DNA from: Martinezella rhizogenes
Lineage (GTDB): Bacteria > Pseudomonadota > Alphaproteobacteria > Rhizobiales > Rhizobiaceae
Direction of reading: 5' to 3'
NCBI RefSeq assembly: GCF_027460065.1
Contig: NZ_JAPYZZ010000002.1
Coordinates: forward strand, 248,001-312,000
Length of the DNA stretch: 64,000 nucleotides
Shown here: positions 24,724 to 33,021 of the stretch, in pieces
How positions within the stretch are numbered: position 1 is the first letter of the stretch
Layout: the number at the start of each line of letters is the position of its first letter
Notes under the pieces: generated by a model
Told to the model about the DNA's origin: nothing
Database searches by the model: none
What the model saw: the letters and a program-made list of their open reading frames with translations, nothing else
Made by a program: the position numbers and the translations under genes

Positions 24724-25486
24724 TGTTCGTCTCATCCAGGTTGCTCTTCTGGTCGTGCTTCTGGGCGGGTGGCAACTCGGCGTAAGCTCCGGTGCCATCG
24801 ATCGCTTCTTCTTTCCTGCACCCTATGACATCGTCAAACAGGTGATCGACTGGGTTGCCGACGCCGGGTTCTATAAACATGTCGGCATCACGCTCAGCGA
24901 AACGGTGCTGGGCTATATCATCGGCACCGGTCTTGGCGTCGGCGCCGGCGTGTGGCTTGGCCTCAGCCCCTTCGTCGCCCGCGTGCTCGATCCGTTCATC
25001 AAGGCGGTAAACGCCATTCCGCGTGTCGTTCTGGCACCGATCTTCGTTCTCTGGCTTGGACTTGGCCTCTGGTCCAAGGTCGCTCTTGCGGTCACGCTCG
25101 TTTTCTTCGTCACCTTTTTCAACGCCATGCAGGGCGTGCGTGAGGTAAACCCGGTCGTGCTGTCCAATACCCGCATTCTGGGTGCCAAGCGCTCGGATCT
25201 GCTGCGGCACGTCTATTTCCCGGCTGCTGCGAGCTGGATCCTGTCGTCGCTGCGCACCTCTGTCGGCTTTGCCGTGGTCGGCGCGATCATCGGCGAATAT
25301 CTGGGAGCTTCCGCGGGTCTCGGCTACCTGATTGCCCGCTCCGAAGGCAACTTCGATGCGGTCGGCGTCTTCGCAGGCATCATCATCCTTGCGGTTTTCG
25401 TCCTCATCATCGACCTCATTCTCGATGTTGCAGAGAAAAAGCTCATCACCTGGCGGCCGAATGCGGGCGAGGAACGACCTGCATAG
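24710..25486 (+). CDS. ABC transporter permease, SsuC/TauC type
   Basis: The 258-residue inner-membrane permease starts at the ATG at 24710 (MQAVNVRLIQVALLVVLLGG) behind GTGGAGAAAAGCT, overlapping the ATPase gene by 14 bp. It has six hydrophobic segments and the EAA-type loop GAKRSDLLRHVYFPAAASWI. The core LDPFIKAVNAIPRVVLAPIF is typical of SsuC-like proteins. It ends the PrpF-ABC operon; a strong intrinsic terminator follows 25 bp downstream. Confidence 0.9.
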   Translation: MQAVNVRLIQVALLVVLLGGWQLGVSSGAIDRFFFPAPYDIVKQVIDWVADAGFYKHVGITLSETVLGYIIGTGLGVGAGVWLGLSPFVARVLDPFIKAVNAIPRVVLAPIFVLWLGLGLWSKVALAVTLVFFVTFFNAMQGVREVNPVVLSNTRILGAKRSDLLRHVYFPAAASWILSSLRTSVGFAVVGAIIGEYLGASAGLGYLIARSEGNFDAVGVFAGIIILAVFVLIIDLILDVAEKKLITWRPNAGEERPA

Positions 25487-25511
25487 GCTTGAAATCGGGC
25501 TTCAAATCAAG

Positions 25512-25541
25512 CGGGGCGGCCAGTCGGTCGCCCCGTTTTTT
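25512..25541 (+). terminator. Rho-independent terminator
   Basis: A G+C-rich 7-bp stem CGGGGCG / CGCCCCG with a 10-base loop is followed immediately by six T residues. It ends the PrpF-SsuABC-like operon and isolates it from the peptide-transport operon. Confidence 0.85.
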
Positions 25542-25662
25542 GTTGCCGCCACAGGCCGTAGCCGGCTCAACCAATTGCTGGGATTTCCCGCAAAAGGGAG
25601 CCAACGGCGCATTTGACGCAGAGCATCTCAAGACCACTAAAGCTGTGGGTTCCCCGTCAACT

Positions 25663-25676
25663 CACAATTTATTGTG
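25663..25676. promoter_or_regulatory. Palindrome upstream of the Opp-type operon
   Basis: CACAAT-TT-ATTGTG is a perfect 6+6 inverted repeat about 65 bp before the start of the oligopeptide-binding protein gene. No regulator gene lies next to it. It may be an operator or an incidental AT-rich palindrome. A possible -35 (TTGACG at 25613-25618) lies further upstream without a good -10. Confidence 0.3.
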
Positions 25677-25739
25677 GTTGCACTTCGGAGAAATTTGGCC
25701 TTGTTTGTGAACTCAAAATACTCACGGGGAAAGAAAACA

Positions 25740-27335
25740 ATGTCCATAACAACAACAGTTCGCACTACTCTGCTGCTCGGATCGCTTCTGCTCGGCGCCA
25801 GTTCCGCACTCGCGGAAACAGTTCTGCATCGTGGCAATTCCGGGGAACCGCAGACGCTCGATCAGGCCCAAACCTCGATCAACATCGAAGCCTTTATCCT
25901 GAAGGACCTCTTTGAAGGTCTGACCATCTATGATGCTGCAGGCAAGATCATTCCCGGTACGGCAGAAAGCTGGACACTGTCTGACGACGGCACCGTCTAC
26001 ACATTCAAACTGCGTGCGGATGCCAAATGGTCGGATGGCACGCCGGTAACGGCTGGCGATTTTGTGTTCTCCTACCAGCGTGTCGAAGACCCCAAGACCG
26101 CAGCAAAATATGCGAATATCCTTTACCCGATCAAGAACGCCGAAAAGATCAACAAGGGCGAAACGCCGGTTGACCAGCTTGGCGTGAAGGCCGTGGATGA
26201 CAAGACCCTTGAGATCACACTCGAGCGCTCAACACCTTTCTTCCTTGAACTTCTTGCTCACCAGACGGCCCTGCCAATCTCGAAAGCAGCCTACGAAAAG
26301 AACGGCGCTGACTTTGTAAAGCCGGGCGTCATGGTTTCGAACGGTGCTTACAAGCTCGAAGCGCATGTTCCCAATGACAGCCTGACGGTCGTCAAGAACA
26401 GCAATTTCTGGGATGCGTCGAACACCAAGATCGACAAGGTCATCTTCTACCCGATCGACGACCAGGCCGCCTCCGTTCGCCGTTTCGAAGCAAAGGAAAT
26501 GGACCTCGCATACAACTTTTCTGCGGACCAGATCGACCGTCTGCGCAAGTCCTATGGCGAGCAGGTTCACGTTTCGCCGACGCTTGCGACCTATTACTAT
26601 ACCTTCGATACCCGCGAAGCGCCGTATAACGACGTCCGCGTCCGCCAGGCCCTCTCCATGGCAGTAGACCGCGATTTCCTCGCCAAGGAAATCTACAGCG
26701 GTTCCCAGGTTCCGGCCTACTCCATGGTTCCCCCGGGCATGGATTCCTACGGCGAGCCGGCAAAGGCCGATTTTGCCACACTTTCCCAGCTCGACCGGGA
26801 AGATGAGGCGCTCAAGCTCATGAAGGACGCCGGTTACGGTGAAGGCGGCAAGCCGCTTTCCATCGAGATCCGCTACAACACCAACCCCAACCATGAACGC
26901 GTCGCGACGGCCATCGCTGATATGTGGAAGAACACGTTCGGCGCGAAGGTGTCGCTGGTGAACCTCGACGTTGCCTCGCACTACGGCTACCTTCAGGAGG
27001 GCGGCAAGTTCAACGTGGCGCGCGCCGGCTGGGTTGCCGACTATGCGGATGCGGAAAACTTCCTCGCTCTTTCGGTATCCTCCAACAAGACCTTCAACTA
27101 TTCGAAGTTCAACAACGCCGAATACGACACGCTGATGCAAAAGTCCTATGACGAGAAGGACCCTGCCGCTCGCTCCAAGCTGCTGCATGAGGCAGAAACC
27201 ATCCTCATGAAGGAACAGCCGGTCGCTCCGCTGCTGACGCAGGCCGATCTCTGGCTGGTTTCCAACCGCGTCAAGGGTTGGGTCGACAACGCTGCCAACG
27301 AACACCTCAGCCGCTTCCTGAGCGTTTCCGAATAA
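25740..27335 (+). CDS. Oligopeptide ABC transporter substrate-binding protein (OppA-type, SBP_bac_5)
   Basis: The 531-residue protein starts at 25740 with a signal peptide (MSITTTVRTTLLLGSLLLGA, cleavage near ALA-E at residue 29); a longer frame from a GTG at 25674 has no such feature. The mature protein has the SBP_bac_5 markers ETVLHRGNSGEPQTLDQAQT, LFEGLTIYDAAGKIIPGTAE, WTLSDDGTVYTFKLRADAKW and VRQALSMAVDRDFLAKEIYS. It resembles OppA/MppA, which bind peptides. It heads a four-gene operon and is followed by a long hairpin. Confidence 0.9.
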   Translation: MSITTTVRTTLLLGSLLLGASSALAETVLHRGNSGEPQTLDQAQTSINIEAFILKDLFEGLTIYDAAGKIIPGTAESWTLSDDGTVYTFKLRADAKWSDGTPVTAGDFVFSYQRVEDPKTAAKYANILYPIKNAEKINKGETPVDQLGVKAVDDKTLEITLERSTPFFLELLAHQTALPISKAAYEKNGADFVKPGVMVSNGAYKLEAHVPNDSLTVVKNSNFWDASNTKIDKVIFYPIDDQAASVRRFEAKEMDLAYNFSADQIDRLRKSYGEQVHVSPTLATYYYTFDTREAPYNDVRVRQALSMAVDRDFLAKEIYSGSQVPAYSMVPPGMDSYGEPAKADFATLSQLDREDEALKLMKDAGYGEGGKPLSIEIRYNTNPNHERVATAIADMWKNTFGAKVSLVNLDVASHYGYLQEGGKFNVARAGWVADYADAENFLALSVSSNKTFNYSKFNNAEYDTLMQKSYDEKDPAARSKLLHEAETILMKEQPVAPLLTQADLWLVSNRVKGWVDNAANEHLSRFLSVSE

Positions 27336-27342
27336 GCAGCGC

Positions 27343-27370
27343 TGGCACGGTGGTCAGCACCACCGTGCCA
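27343..27370 (+). promoter_or_regulatory. Intergenic stem-loop between oppA-like and permease genes
   Basis: Perfect 12-bp stem TGGCACGGTGGT / ACCACCGTGCCA with a 4-base loop, in the 54-bp gap after the binding-protein stop (27335). No T-run follows. The likely role is protection of the binding-protein mRNA 3' end or partial attenuation, giving more binding protein than membrane subunits. Confidence 0.7.
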
Positions 27371-27389
27371 TGCCGGAGCCCGAAAAACC

Positions 27390-28313
27390 ATGATCTCGTT
27401 TATCCTGCGCCGTTTGGCGAGCGCCGTGCCGACTTTGTTTATCGTCGTCACGATTTCGTTTTTCCTGATGCGTTTCGCGCCGGGTGGTCCGTTCAATCTT
27501 GAACGTCCCCTGCCGCCGCAGACGATGGAAAACCTGATGAGAACCTATCATCTGGATGAGCCATTGTGGCGCCAGTATCTCATCTACCTCCGCAACGCCG
27601 TCACCGGCGATTTCGGTCCGAGCTACATCTACAAGGACAATACAGTCGCCCAGCTGATCGGCAAGGGTCTGCCCTATTCGCTGGAACTCGGCAGCTATGC
27701 ACTGTTGCTGGCGCTGGTGGGCGGCGTTCTTGCCGGCACCCTGGCCGCGCTCCGGCAGAACAGTGCCTTCGATTTCTCGCTCATGTCGATTTCAACTGTT
27801 GGCATAACCGTGCCGAACTTCGTTGTCGCGCCCGTGCTTACACTTGTCTTTGCCGTGATATTTGGGCTTCTGCCCGCAGGCAGCTGGGGTGATGGATCGC
27901 TCAGATATCTCATTCTTCCGATGATCGCGCTCGCCTTGCCGCAGCTTGCAGTTATCGCGCGCCTGACACGCGGCGCCATGATCGAAGCCCTGCGGATGGA
28001 CCATATCCGCACCGCCAAGGCTTATGGTCTTCCGGCGCGCAGCGTGGTGGTACTACATGCCATGCGCGCCGCGATGCTGCCCGTCGTTTCCTATCTCGCG
28101 CCCTGTGCCGCCGCTCTCCTCACGGGTTCGGCGGTCATCGAAACGATCTTCACGATCCCCGGTGTGGGGCGTTACTTCGTTCTCGGCGCCATCAATCGAG
28201 ACTATACGCTGGTCATGGGAACCGTGGTTCTCGTCGCCATTTTCGTCATCGTTTTCAATCTTCTGGTCGATATTCTCTACGGCCTGCTTGATCCGAGGGT
28301 CAGACATGACTGA
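27390..28313 (+). CDS. Oligopeptide ABC transporter permease, OppB-type
   Basis: The 307-residue inner-membrane protein has the OppB N-terminus (MISFILRRLASAVPTLFIVV, FLMRFAPGGPF), about six membrane segments and the loop RLTRGAMIEALRMDHIRTAK / AYGLPARSVVVLHAMRAA. It forms a heterodimer with the OppC-type protein; the reading frames overlap by 8 bp. Length is normal for OppB (306 in E. coli). Confidence 0.92.
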   Translation: MISFILRRLASAVPTLFIVVTISFFLMRFAPGGPFNLERPLPPQTMENLMRTYHLDEPLWRQYLIYLRNAVTGDFGPSYIYKDNTVAQLIGKGLPYSLELGSYALLLALVGGVLAGTLAALRQNSAFDFSLMSISTVGITVPNFVVAPVLTLVFAVIFGLLPAGSWGDGSLRYLILPMIALALPQLAVIARLTRGAMIEALRMDHIRTAKAYGLPARSVVVLHAMRAAMLPVVSYLAPCAAALLTGSAVIETIFTIPGVGRYFVLGAINRDYTLVMGTVVLVAIFVIVFNLLVDILYGLLDPRVRHD

Positions 28314-29436
28314 TATCCCCGGCACTGTTACCCATCAGCCGATGGTGAAAAGCCGAAGCCTGTTCCAGCTCGCAGCCCTGCGTTTCAGACGAAACAATGC
28401 GGCCATGGCGGGTTCCATCATGCTCCTGCTGATTACGCTTTTTTCCTTCATCGGCCCGCATTTCCTCACCCACACCTATGATCAGGTGTTCTCTTCCTAT
28501 GTCTCCGTGGCGCCAAGCCTTGAGCCGCGCCCTGATGTGAACAATCTTCAGGGCGTGATGGAGGGCGTCGCCGGCCGGGCGCGTGTGGAGCTGAAGGAGT
28601 TTTCCGTCGAAGGGCAGACCTTCACGGCAACCATCACCTCCAGCAGCGTGATCGACCCGCGCGCGACACGCTATTTCGACCGCGCCAACGAATTCGAAAA
28701 CACCAAGGTCGTGGCCACCGAAGACGAGGGGCGAACGCTGAAGCTGGAAGGCGACGTCAACCGCGAATACTTCTTCTTCGGCACGGATTCAAACGGTCGC
28801 GACATGCTGGCCCGGGTGATGCTGGGTGGGCAGATCTCGATCGCCGTCGGCATTCTGGCCAGCCTCGTCTCGCTCGGTATAGGCGTGCTTTACGGCGCAA
28901 CGGCTGGATATATCGGCGGGCGCGTCGACAATGTGATGATGCGTTTCGTCGAAATCCTCTATTCCCTGCCCTTCGTCTTTCTGGTTGTCGTTCTCGTGGT
29001 GTTCTTCGGCCGCAGCTTCATCCTGATCTTCCTGGTTATCGGTGCGGTGGAATGGCTCGACATGGCGCGTATCGTCCGTGGCCAGACACTTGCCTTGAAG
29101 CGGCGTGAATTTGTGGGGGCCGCACAGGCCTTGGGTTTGAGCGACTGGCAGATCATCCGCCGTCACATCATTCCCAATACGATCGGGCCCGTCGTCGTGT
29201 TCGTCACTGTCGTCGTCCCCAAAGTCATTCTCCTGGAAAGCTTCCTCTCCTTCCTCGGCCTTGGCGTGCAGGCACCGCTGACGAGCTGGGGAGCGTTGAT
29301 TTCCGAAGGTGCCAACAATATCCAGTCGGCCCCATGGCTCCTGATATTTCCGGCGATCTTCTTCGTGCTGACCCTGTTCTCGCTCAATTTTGTGGGCGAC
29401 GGGTTGCGTGATGCACTCGATCCCAAGGATCGTTGA
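28306..29436 (+). CDS. Oligopeptide ABC transporter permease, OppC-type with long periplasmic insert
   Basis: The 376-residue protein starts at the ATG at 28306 inside the end of the OppB gene. After a cytoplasmic start and TM1 (about 34-52), an insert of about 110 polar residues (55-165; includes VNNLQGVMEGVAGRARVELK) precedes YFFFGTDSNGRDMLARVMLG and the five remaining membrane segments. The core loop MARIVRGQTLALKRREFVGA / AQALGLSDWQIIRRHIIPNT is standard. OppC is usually about 300 residues, so the insert is an addition that may contact the binding protein. Confidence 0.9.
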   Translation: MTDIPGTVTHQPMVKSRSLFQLAALRFRRNNAAMAGSIMLLLITLFSFIGPHFLTHTYDQVFSSYVSVAPSLEPRPDVNNLQGVMEGVAGRARVELKEFSVEGQTFTATITSSSVIDPRATRYFDRANEFENTKVVATEDEGRTLKLEGDVNREYFFFGTDSNGRDMLARVMLGGQISIAVGILASLVSLGIGVLYGATAGYIGGRVDNVMMRFVEILYSLPFVFLVVVLVVFFGRSFILIFLVIGAVEWLDMARIVRGQTLALKRREFVGAAQALGLSDWQIIRRHIIPNTIGPVVVFVTVVVPKVILLESFLSFLGLGVQAPLTSWGALISEGANNIQSAPWLLIFPAIFFVLTLFSLNFVGDGLRDALDPKDR

Positions 29437-29437
29437 C

Positions 29438-31048
29438 ATGAATACCACATCTGAAACCATCCTCACCGTCCGCGACCTCAAGGTTGAATTCACCACGCCT
29501 GATGGCACCGTGAATGCCGTCAAGGGCATTGATCTTGACGTCAAACAGGGCGAAACGCTTGCCGTCGTCGGCGAATCCGGTTCCGGCAAAAGCCAGACCA
29601 TGATGGGCATCATGGGGCTGCTGGCATCAAACGGCACTATTCAAGGTTCGGCGAAATATCGTGGGCGCGAATTGGTCGGTCTTCCGGTCAAAGAACTGAA
29701 CGATATCCGCGGCGCGAAAATCACCATGATTTTCCAGGAGCCGATGACCTCGCTCGATCCCCTCTACCGGATCGGCGCGCAGATCGCCGAACCGATCATC
29801 TACCACAGGGGTGGCAGCAAAAGGCAAGCGCGTGCACGCGTCCTCGAACTCCTGAAGCTCGTGGGAATTCCTGAGCCTGAGCGTCGTATAGACAGCTACC
29901 CGCATGAACTTTCCGGTGGCCAGCGCCAGCGCGTCATGATCGCCATGGCGCTCGCGAACGAGCCGGACATTCTGATTGCCGATGAGCCGACCACTGCGCT
30001 CGACGTGACGATCCAGGCGCAGATCCTCGACCTTCTGAAGTCGTTGCAGCAACGCTTCGGCATGGCAGTCGTCCTCATCACGCACGATCTCGGCGTGGTC
30101 CGCCATTTCGCCAATCGCGTCGCCGTTATGCGCCGCGGCGAGATCGTCGAGACCGGCACGACGGAAGATATCTTCGAGCGCCCACAGGCAGACTACACGA
30201 AGATGCTTCTCGATGCGGAACCCAGCGGGCACAAGCCCGCAGTCGGCAGCGAGGCACCGGTCGTTCTCTCCGGCAAGAATGTGACGATCGATTATAAAAT
30301 TCCGGGCGGGTTCTTGTCGAAGTCCAGCAAGTTCCGGGCCGTCGACAGCGTCAATGTCAACCTTCATCAGGGACAGACCATCGGCATTGTCGGTGAGTCC
30401 GGATCGGGCAAGTCCACGCTCGGTCGCGCGCTTCTGCGTCTCATCGTTGCGGAAGGCCGCATTTTCTTCGGCAAGACGGAGATCACCGGCCTTGACCGAA
30501 AGGCCATGCGGCCATTGCGACGGCATTTGCAGCTTGTATTTCAGGATCCCTATGGTTCGCTTTCGCCCAGGCAGACGGTGGGTGAGATCATCACCGAAGG
30601 CCTGTTTGTGCATGAGCAACAGCTCAGCCGGGCGGAGCGGGACAAGCGGGCAATCGAAGCACTGAAAGAAGTCGGTCTCGATCCCGCTGCCCGCAATCGC
30701 TATCCTCACGAGTTTTCAGGCGGACAACGGCAGCGTATCGCAATTGCCCGCGCGATCATCCTCAAGCCTGAGGTCGTCATCCTCGACGAACCGACATCTG
30801 CGCTGGACCGGTCCGTTCAAGGGCAGGTTATCGACCTGCTGCGTGATCTGCAGAAGACGCACGGCCTTTCCTACATCTTCATCAGCCACGACCTTTCAGT
30901 CATCAAGGCGATTTCGGATTACGTCATCGTCATGAGAAACGGGAAGATCGTGGAGGAGGGAGAAACGGACGCCATATTCAACAGGCCGGCGGCGGAATAT
31001 ACCAAAACACTCATCAAATCCGCGTTTTCAGCGGAAGTGGCGCAATAG
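29438..31048 (+). CDS. Fused dual ATPase of peptide ABC transporter (OppD-OppF type)
   Basis: The 536-residue protein contains two complete ATPase domains. The first has Walker A GESGSGKS (45-52), [16 protein letters not shown] and [14 protein letters not shown]. The second has [15 protein letters not shown] (about 319-333), [17 protein letters not shown] and [14 protein letters not shown]. This matches the single-chain OppDF arrangement (as in YejF/GsiA). It starts at 29438, one base after the OppC stop, and completes the operon. No terminator is obvious in the 154 bp before the convergent GNAT gene. Confidence 0.92.
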   Translation: MNTTSETILTVRDLKVEFTTPDGTVNAVKGIDLDVKQGETLAVVGESGSGKSQTMMGIMGLLASNGTIQGSAKYRGRELVGLPVKELNDIRGAKITMIFQEPMTSLDPLYRIGAQIAEPIIYHRGGSKRQARARVLELLKLVGIPEPERRIDSYPHELSGGQRQRVMIAMALANEPDILIADEPTTALDVTIQAQILDLLKSLQQRFGMAVVLITHDLGVVRHFANRVAVMRRGEIVETGTTEDIFERPQADYTKMLLDAEPSGHKPAVGSEAPVVLSGKNVTIDYKIPGGFLSKSSKFRAVDSVNVNLHQGQTIGIVGESGSGKSTLGRALLRLIVAEGRIFFGKTEITGLDRKAMRPLRRHLQLVFQDPYGSLSPRQTVGEIITEGLFVHEQQLSRAERDKRAIEALKEVGLDPAARNRYPHEFSGGQRQRIAIARAIILKPEVVILDEPTSALDRSVQGQVIDLLRDLQKTHGLSYIFISHDLSVIKAISDYVIVMRNGKIVEEGETDAIFNRPAAEYTKTLIKSAFSAEVAQ

Positions 31049-31202
31049 TTCAGCGAGCGCACAACATTTGCGCGAGCGACCCAACGCCTCCCTGAGCGCG
31101 CTGGAAACCGACGAGACAGATATCAGCAACCGTTATCCGCGACACGCGCGGGACGGTTGCGCCAAGCCTCTGGTGGTGAACAGGACGACCTCTGAGAAAC
31201 TG

Positions 31203-31727
31203 TCACCGATTTTCGCTGATATACAGGTGACGATTGACTATGCTTCCGCTTTCTCCACCCTGCTTTTGATAAATTTCCAGCCTGTCATGAACCCGTTCTG
31301 CGACCTTTTGTGAGGGTATGTTTTCAGGGCTGGTAATGCTTACCACTCGACGCAGACCAAGAGCGTGAAAAGCATAGTCGCGGCAGGCGATTGCCGCTTC
31401 GGTTGCCAAGCCCATTCCCCAGTATTCGCGCCATAGGTGATAGCCGATTTCGGGCTCAATGCCGGCTGGCGTCTCTTGCAGAGTAATCCCGCAATCACCG
31501 ATGACCTCCCCCGAAACCACGTCCACGACTGCCCAGAGACCAAATCCATGCCGTTCGTAGCTGTCGAACGCAAGCTTCTGAAACCATGCGCTGATTTCTG
31601 ATGGTGATTTGGTTCCCGGATAGAACCGCATGCACTCCTGATCGGCGTAAATTCTGCCCAGTGAAACGAAGTCAGCGCCTTCGACTTGGCGCAGATGCAA
31701 TCGCTCAGTCTTCATGATTACTGACAT
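31203..31727 (-). CDS. GNAT-family N-acetyltransferase (RimJ/RimL-like)
   Basis: The 174-residue protein has the Acetyltransf_3 layout: TERLHLRQVEGADFVSLGRI at the start, VDVVSGEVIGDCGITLQET, and acetyl-CoA-binding motif A in YHLWREYWGMGLATEAAIAC. VVSITSPENIPSQKVAERV follows. Such proteins acetylate ribosomal-protein N-termini or small amines; this one is not assignable. It is monocistronic, convergent with the Opp-type operon; 31049-31202 between them holds nothing recognisable. Confidence 0.8.
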   Translation of the reverse strand: MSVIMKTERLHLRQVEGADFVSLGRIYADQECMRFYPGTKSPSEISAWFQKLAFDSYERHGFGLWAVVDVVSGEVIGDCGITLQETPAGIEPEIGYHLWREYWGMGLATEAAIACRDYAFHALGLRRVVSITSPENIPSQKVAERVHDRLEIYQKQGGESGSIVNRHLYISENR

Positions 31728-31882
31728 AGGGACCTCATGAACTGCGGCTTCGCGTCCTGGAATTGATCGTCAGCCAAACTTAGAGCACCCCAAGCGCAAA
31801 GCAAAGCTTCACACCGAAAGCTGAAGTTTCGACGAGTATCTGCGCGCAAGGAAAATCCATTTATCCCACCCGCGGCTACCTC

Positions 31883-31911
31883 TTGACACGGTCGCGGCAA
31901 TGTCGTTTATA
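31883..31911 (+). promoter_or_regulatory. Candidate promoter of the LacI-type gene
   Basis: TTGACA (31883-31888), a 17-base spacer, then TTTATA (31906-31911). The -35 is a consensus match and the -10 is poor; the box could shift by one or two bases. The -10 region overlaps the first LacI-type palindrome, which fits autorepression. Confidence 0.5.
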
Positions 31912-31937
31912 CGTATAAGCAGCTAATACGAATTAGC
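31907..31937. promoter_or_regulatory. Tandem LacI-type operators
   Basis: A perfect palindrome TTATAC-GTATAA (31907-31918) is followed by a second, CTAATACGAATTAG (inside GCTAAT-ACGA-ATTAGC, 31922-31937). Both have the central CG typical of LacI/PurR operators and their centres are 17 bp apart. They overlap the promoter and lie 25-55 bp before the LacI-family gene. Confidence 0.65.
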
Positions 31938-31961
31938 AGCATAACAGATAATGAGGTTCCG

Positions 31962-33005
31962 ATGGTCAGGCGGGTGACGCAACGTGATATTGCGATCTTC
32001 GCAGGGGTCAGCCAGGCAACGGTTTCACTCGTGCTCAACGAGGCGAAATCCGCTGAAGGCCGCATTCCGCCTGAAACGCGGGAGCGTGTGCTGAAGGCCA
32101 TTCGCGACACCGGTTACGTGGCGGACCCCATAGCGCGCAGCATGGTCAAGGGCGCCAATCGCATCCTGGGCGTGTTCACCTATCAGCCGGCTTTTCCGAT
32201 TGCACAGGCCGATTTCTACACGCCATTTCTGATGGGAATAGAGGAGGAAGCGGAGAGGTTGAGCTACGATCTTCTGCTGATGACGGCTGCGGCGCGTGAC
32301 GATAACGGCCGCAAGCGCATCTTCGGGGAAACAGGTCGGCTTCGACTAGCCGACGGATGCCTCATTCTGGGCAGTCAGTTCGATCGCGATGAGCTGGCGC
32401 AGCTGGTTGCCGGCGACTATCCCTATGTCGCGGTCGGTCGCCGTGACGATGCCGGCGGGCCCGTGCGCTATGTGGGCGCGGACTACGTCACGGCCACGCA
32501 TGCACTTGTCCGAGAAGCACTTGCCGCCGGCCATCGGCGCTTCGCCTTTATCGGCGCAACGGGTCCGGCGGAATCCATCAGCGATCGCTGGCGTGGTTTT
32601 CTGGCCGCGATCGAAGGTGCGGCAGAACTGGTCTATTCCCATGAAAGCGAAAATGGCGATCCGGCCGAGCAACTGGCCGCCGTTCGCGCCAGCGGCGCAA
32701 GCGTCGTTTTTTTTGCCGAAGTGGCCGAAGCGGTGGTCTTCGACAATCATGCCCGCGCGCAGGGGGTGAGCGTCCCAGGCGATCTCTCCATCGTGGTGCT
32801 GGGCAGCGGCACACGTACGCATACGCTCCGTTTGCAACGCGTCTTCACCTCCTATGCCATCCCCCGCGAAGAAATGGGCAGGCAGGCAACTTCCATGCTG
32901 GTCGAAACCCTCACCAGCCCCCCCGGCCCCGTAAAGCAGATATTGCTGGGCTGCGACATCGTGGCGGGCGAAACGCTTGCTTCCCCAACTCAAGGCCCAA
33001 CTTAA
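31962..33005 (+). CDS. LacI-family transcriptional regulator
   Basis: The 347-residue LacI/GalR protein has an N-terminal helix-turn-helix (VTQRDIAIFAGVSQATVSLV, LNEAKSAEGRIPPETRERVL), a hinge helix (ADPIARSMVKGANRILGVFT) and a sugar-binding-type effector domain (about 65-340). It is the first gene of the unit with the FAD oxidoreductase and CUT1 importer; only 16 bp separate it from the next gene. It most likely represses its own operon until a sugar or derivative binds. Confidence 0.92.
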   Translation: MVRRVTQRDIAIFAGVSQATVSLVLNEAKSAEGRIPPETRERVLKAIRDTGYVADPIARSMVKGANRILGVFTYQPAFPIAQADFYTPFLMGIEEEAERLSYDLLLMTAAARDDNGRKRIFGETGRLRLADGCLILGSQFDRDELAQLVAGDYPYVAVGRRDDAGGPVRYVGADYVTATHALVREALAAGHRRFAFIGATGPAESISDRWRGFLAAIEGAAELVYSHESENGDPAEQLAAVRASGASVVFFAEVAEAVVFDNHARAQGVSVPGDLSIVVLGSGTRTHTLRLQRVFTSYAIPREEMGRQATSMLVETLTSPPGPVKQILLGCDIVAGETLASPTQGPT

Positions 33006-33021
33006 GGAAAGAGAACCTGAC

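Noticed and set aside
31068..31313. Possible small gene between the Opp-type ATPase and the GNAT gene
   Set aside because: No ribosome site or family resemblance, and it overlaps the GNAT gene in the opposite direction.
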